From contig PIVQ01000243.1 of the NCBI GenBank assembly GCA_003354055.1, forward strand, positions 1-9,551: DNA of 9,551 nucleotides, written 5' to 3'. Origin of the DNA: Desulfobacteraceae bacterium. Lineage in GTDB: Bacteria > Desulfobacterota > Desulfobacteria > Desulfobacterales > Desulfobacteraceae. Of this stretch, positions 6,705-9,551 are shown piece after piece. Every line of letters starts with the position of its first letter. Position 1 is the first letter of the stretch. A model generated the notes under the pieces. That model was not told the DNA's origin, did not search any database, and was given only the letters and a program-made list of their open reading frames with translations. A program made the position numbers and the translations under genes.

Positions 6705-7812
6705 TTTTTTCCAATACATCAGGCGTTAAAAGGTTGTGGTAGATTATATGAATGATCAGGGCACATTCAAGTCCGAACGGCAAATAGCCGGCATAGCCAA
6801 GAATCGGCATTTCAAATATATGGCCGACCTGGACATAGGGAATGCTGTATTCCCACCGGGCCAGACTGTACATGTTGAACAATTCCCAGAAAAATCCGCA
6901 GCACAGAGCTGCGAGGGAATATGCCACCACAGGGGTATAATCTCCGGACGTCAGAGGACCAAAGGGATGGGGCAGTCCCCGTACAACGGCATGGCCCAGA
7001 ATTATAAAAAACGGGGCAAGCCATACCGTGAAAAACAGGGGATCCGGAAAGATACCGATAAGGCCTAAACTGATACAGCCTGTGGCCATCATCAAGCGGC
7101 CAGGCGTTTTGGTGAACATTTTCGGAAGGGCAGGCATTGTTTTAAATCCCCGGCTGATCCGGTCAAAGGTCATGAGTAAGGCCTTCATGCTTTCCACAGC
7201 AGGTAGTACCGTGGAAAAGCTTAAGGTGGCGAGAAGAAAATAGGTCAGGGCCGGGTATTGGCTTCCCGTATAATACCAGTTTCCCACAAATCGGTTCAGA
7301 TACTCAAAGGTCCACCAGAATATGGCTGAGGCCGGGAAGAGTATCAGAAATTTTGCGGGCGAGGCCGTCAGAGGGCAGGTGTTTGCCCGACGCATGGTCA
7401 GGGCGTTGATGGTGAGGATCAGGCACAGCCACAGGGGAAAAAAAGTATGGGCCTGGTAGGGAGCAAACCAGTCCGTTCGGGTCCAGGCCAGAATCCAGAA
7501 ACCCAGCAGCCCTGTTAATGAGAGATACCCCCACCAGGGCATGGGATAGGATAAGTTTTCTTTGGGACTTGGCTTATATGTCATACAGGTTTTAACCAGT
7601 GGCAAGGTGGTGATTAGGATAAAGCCTATGATCGCCACAAATACAGCCCATGAAAAAGGGGCATGGGCAACAGGGACAGGTTTCGGTGGAAAGGCCAGGT
7701 AGGGCATCATCTTTGTCCCTGTCAGGACAAGGCCTGCCAGGGGCAACAAGATGATCAATACCAGAGGTAGTCCTCTGGTTCTGATAAGGGTGGATATCCT
7801 TTGCCAGGGCAT
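6694..7812 (-). CDS. Polytopic membrane protein of unknown function with internal duplication
   Basis: I do not recognise this family. The protein has about nine to ten hydrophobic segments, is rich in Trp, Pro and Phe, and has no signal peptide. Numbering from the TTG at 7839, two regions look like copies: one has Glu179, Asn182, Trp188, Pro213 and Glu216; the other Glu319, Asn322, Trp329, Pro354 and Glu358. The spacing from Trp to Pro is 25 in both. Polar E and N within membrane segments repeated in both halves hint at a functional site, perhaps an enzyme or transporter, but this is inference. The start was chosen at the ATG at 7812, seven bases after the dtd stop. The in-frame TTG at 7839 would overlap dtd by 20 bases and has no ribosome binding site. 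Its stop overlaps the methyltransferase start, so it belongs to the same operon. Confidence 0.8.
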   Translation of the reverse strand: MPWQRISTLIRTRGLPLVLIILLPLAGLVLTGTKMMPYLAFPPKPVPVAHAPFSWAVFVAIIGFILITTLPLVKTCMTYKPSPKENLSYPMPWWGYLSLTGLLGFWILAWTRTDWFAPYQAHTFFPLWLCLILTINALTMRRANTCPLTASPAKFLILFPASAIFWWTFEYLNRFVGNWYYTGSQYPALTYFLLATLSFSTVLPAVESMKALLMTFDRISRGFKTMPALPKMFTKTPGRLMMATGCISLGLIGIFPDPLFFTVWLAPFFIILGHAVVRGLPHPFGPLTSGDYTPVVAYSLAALCCGFFWELFNMYSLARWEYSIPYVQVGHIFEMPILGYAGYLPFGLECALIIHIIYHNLLTPDVLEKNEH

Positions 7813-7819
7813 ATCCGGA

Positions 7820-8266
7820 TCAGCTATGTTTGGATTCAAGCATTAACGTGACCGGTCCCTGGTTGATAAGGGATACATCCATATTGGCCTGGAACTTTCC
7901 GGTTTTCACCTCTACCCCTGCGTTAGCTGCCCTGCAGGCAAAATAGGTATAGAGGCGTTCCGCCTCTTCAGGCGGGGCTGCCTTCGTAAACGAGGGGCGC
8001 CTGCCCTTGCGGCAATCCCCCAGCAGGGTGAATTGGGATACCACCAGCAACTGCCCCTGTATATCTTTGAGGGAACGGTTCATCTTGCCCTGGTCATCCT
8101 CAAAGATCCTTAAATTAATGATCTTCTCAGCAAGGTAATCCGCCTCTTTTTCAGTATCTTCCCGGGCCACGCCTAAAAGCACCATAATACCTTTGTCGAT
8201 GCTGGAAATAATATTCTCATCCACGGTCACACTGGCATTTTTTACCCGTTGTACAATTGCTTTCAT
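7820..8266 (-). CDS. dtd: D-aminoacyl-tRNA deacylase
   Basis: This cytoplasmic 148-residue enzyme hydrolyses the ester bond of D-amino acids mischarged onto tRNA, recycling the tRNA and protecting protein chirality. It has the full Dtd length and hallmarks: N-terminal [15 protein letters not shown], the active-site SQFTL at 77-81 (with Thr80), the R-R-P-S-F segment at 89-93, and the cross-dimer NQGPVT motif at 135-140 (Gly137-Pro138). The enzyme works as a homodimer. The start is supported by GAGGA seven bases before the ATG. It sits 16 bases after the histidinol phosphatase gene and before the unknown membrane protein gene. Nothing is missing or unusual. Confidence 0.97.
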   Translation of the reverse strand: MKAIVQRVKNASVTVDENIISSIDKGIMVLLGVAREDTEKEADYLAEKIINLRIFEDDQGKMNRSLKDIQGQLLVVSQFTLLGDCRKGRRPSFTKAAPPEEAERLYTYFACRAANAGVEVKTGKFQANMDVSLINQGPVTLMLESKHS

Positions 8267-8282
8267 TGGTTGGTCCTCATTA

Positions 8283-9137
8283 CTAAATAACCGGCAGGCA
8301 TCGGGGAACGGGCCAGTCAGTGGAGAATCCCATTTCCTCCAGAGTCTGAACCGCTCTGCTCACAAATTTTCCTGCCTGTGCCGCACTGTGGGCATCATCC
8401 CCGGGGATCACGGCAATTGCAAGTGCCTTTGCCTGATTCAGGATAACCGGGGCAAGGTATGGGGCTTTCTCCCCTCTGGACAGGGGCCGTAAATTGTAAT
8501 CCAGGGCAAGGCCCAGGTCCTTTATCAGGGTAAGGTTACGCTTTACTTTTTTCAGGATATTGGGTTTTTCAAGCCGGGTTTCAAATTTCGGATCAAAGAT
8601 GCGGATCAGATCAAAATGCCCCACCACAAAGGGGCGAAGCCTTTGTATCATCTCAAACTGGGCATCGAAATAGGCCAGGTACATGGCATCCACCGATCCT
8701 AAGTCTTCGGCAATCTGGTTGTATACATCCTGCGAATAATCAAAGCAGCCATCATTGACATGGTGGACCGATCCCACAATATAATCGGGCTTATATTTCT
8801 CGATCAAAGTTTTGACCTGATCCTGGTAGCCGGTCCGGGTTTCGGTTTCAAACCCTTTATAAATCAGAATTTTGTCCCGGTACTTGGTCTTCAGCCGTTC
8901 AAGCTCTTCAAAATAATTGGCAAAACTATTTTGCAGATCTTCGGCGGTCAGCCCCTCTTCGATCTCATCAGGATAGAGAAATGCATCGCTAAAAGGAGGC
9001 ATGTGCTCGCTGATGCCCACGGTTTTGAATCCCCTGTCAATATAGGCCTGGATCATCTCTTCCAGGGTATCTTTGGCATGGTTGCAGAACTGGCCTGAAT
9101 GCCCGCCGTGGAGAGATATAAGTGATGGTGTTTTCAT
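8283..9137 (-). CDS. Histidinol-phosphatase, PHP-domain HisJ/HisK type
   Basis: This soluble metal-dependent phosphatase of the PHP family is expected to convert L-histidinol phosphate to L-histidinol in histidine biosynthesis. Its 284 residues fit the family. Metal-ligand motifs are visible: LHGGHS with His10 and His13, His20, SEH (Glu44, His45), GFETE (Glu97), GSVHH (His125, His126), VGHFD (His174) and PGDDAH (Asp248, His250). The LHGGHS version of the first motif, with two residues between the histidines, is an acceptable variant. No other his gene lies in the window, so histidine synthesis must be confirmed from the genome; other PHP phosphoesterase substrates remain possible. The ATG at 9137 has no clear ribosome binding site. 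It is the first gene of the leftward operon, 16 bases before dtd. Confidence 0.88.
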   Translation of the reverse strand: MKTPSLISLHGGHSGQFCNHAKDTLEEMIQAYIDRGFKTVGISEHMPPFSDAFLYPDEIEEGLTAEDLQNSFANYFEELERLKTKYRDKILIYKGFETETRTGYQDQVKTLIEKYKPDYIVGSVHHVNDGCFDYSQDVYNQIAEDLGSVDAMYLAYFDAQFEMIQRLRPFVVGHFDLIRIFDPKFETRLEKPNILKKVKRNLTLIKDLGLALDYNLRPLSRGEKAPYLAPVILNQAKALAIAVIPGDDAHSAAQAGKFVSRAVQTLEEMGFSTDWPVPRCLPVI

Positions 9138-9378
9138 TGCCAGAATCTACCATTAAGCCGGGTTAAAAATCAAGACACTGCGGATCACAGCCAGGGCCAA
9201 AACCATTTTTCATACGATGTGCTGGTATCCTGTATATTTGATGTGTCGGCACATACCCGGCAGTTTAAGGCTGAATCGGGATAGAGAAGATTATGTTATT
9301 TTTCAAAGGCCTTTGGATTCAGACAAGGGTGATTGAGGATAGCTGCCACCGGGCCGGCCAGACCGGAGGCGTCTATCA

Positions 9379-9478
9379 CTGTTTTTAAAATGCTCTAAGC
9401 CTTGCTGCACAAAAAGCCGTGAATAAAAGCCGCACGACTTTTTTATGTTCCGCTTCGCCAAGACCATTTAAAAAACAG
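9379..9478. repeat. 100-base imperfect palindrome
   Basis: The ends CTGTTTTTAAAATG (9379-9392) and CATTTAAAAAACAG (9465-9478) are inverted copies with 13 of 14 bases matching. Between them the arms continue to match in part, and then close with a strong inner stem (9411-9421 with 9433-9443). The result is one long hairpin with arms of about 45 bases. I see no target-site duplication and no transposase. It could be a small non-autonomous mobile element, a repetitive intergenic element, or a structured RNA. Confidence 0.5.
9411..9444 (+). terminator. Terminator-like hairpin, possibly bidirectional
   Basis: The left arm AAAAAGCCGTG (9411-9421) pairs with CACGACTTTTT (9433-9443) over ten pairs with one C/A mismatch, around an 11-base loop, and is followed by a T run. 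The A run on the left gives the same form on the minus strand, so it could stop transcription in either direction. It is also the core of the larger palindrome, so a terminator role is not the only reading. No gene ends immediately before it inside the window. Confidence 0.4.
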
Positions 9479-9551
9479 CAATTTTATGCCGCCTTCCGGC
9501 CTGCCCGACCCTCAGTGCCGAATTCAAACTTTGATGCAACACGGCACACAA

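Larger units (their letters stand above)
9138..9551. other. Non-coding region at the right edge
   Basis: No convincing gene is present in these 414 bases. The first part should hold the promoter of the leftward operon, but I see no good -35/-10 pair. A dyad ATGTG-TCGG-CACAT lies at 9241-9254. The perfect 8-base palindrome GGCCGGCC lies in the GC-rich patch at 9348-9367. A large palindrome occupies 9379-9478. Small hairpins follow at 9488-9500 (GCCG/CGGC) and 9515-9547 (GTGCCG/CGGCAC, enclosing TCAAA-C-TTTGA). A minus-strand frame is open from the right edge for 27 codons to a TAA at 9470-9468 and could be the tail of a leftward gene, with weak support. Confidence 0.5.

Noticed and set aside
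6258..6755. Rightward open frame of 165 codons
   Set aside because: Lies antisense to the RNA methyltransferase gene, which has clear family motifs; a shadow frame.
9303..9467. Minus-strand open frame of 54 codons
   Set aside because: No ribosome binding site, basic low-complexity translation, and it runs through the palindrome, so coding is unlikely.

Overview
The window looks like chromosomal DNA from a Gram-negative anaerobe of the Desulfobacterota, probably a Desulfobacteraceae relative. This is inferred from the gene families: a hybrid kinase with a periplasmic ABC-binding-protein-like sensor, a DUF169 protein, a DUF3088 protein, a COG4087-type soluble P-type ATPase-like HAD protein and a PHP histidinol phosphatase. 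It also rests on the moderate GC content. No species-diagnostic gene is present. Nine genes are complete, and the start of a tenth may lie at the left edge.

Left part (1-3094): an AT-rich divergent intergenic region carries two back-to-back promoter candidates with perfect TTGACA boxes, each embedded in one copy of a direct repeat. To the right follows a 902-residue membrane hybrid histidine kinase with all phosphotransfer residues present and no DNA-binding response regulator nearby. The middle-left block is on the minus strand: an AraC-family regulator (4742 to 3927), then a DUF169 protein (3814 to 3095). They are separated by 112 bases that can fold into a three-way junction covering the DUF169 ribosome binding site.

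Middle (4743-5924): a 324-base AT-rich region between the AraC gene and a rightward pair contains a striking set of mirrored motifs, which are candidate regulator sites. The pair encodes a small HAD protein and a CxxC thioredoxin-like DUF3088 protein.

Right part (5949-9137): a compact leftward operon reads histidinol phosphatase, dtd (D-aminoacyl-tRNA deacylase), an unrecognised polytopic membrane protein with an internal duplication, and a TrmJ-like RNA 2'-O-methyltransferase. Gaps are 16 and 7 bases, followed by an 11-base overlap, so the four genes are almost certainly co-transcribed. Two of the four act on tRNA.

Right edge (9138-9551): no convincing gene. It holds a 100-base imperfect palindrome with a terminator-like core, further small hairpins, and an open frame running in from the right edge. 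This could be a short repetitive element.

The most unusual items are the divergent repeat/promoter architecture at 61-144, the structured DUF169 leader, the mirrored site array at 4800-4905, the duplicated membrane protein, and the 9379-9478 palindrome. None amounts to a demonstrated new system; each is a testable lead.
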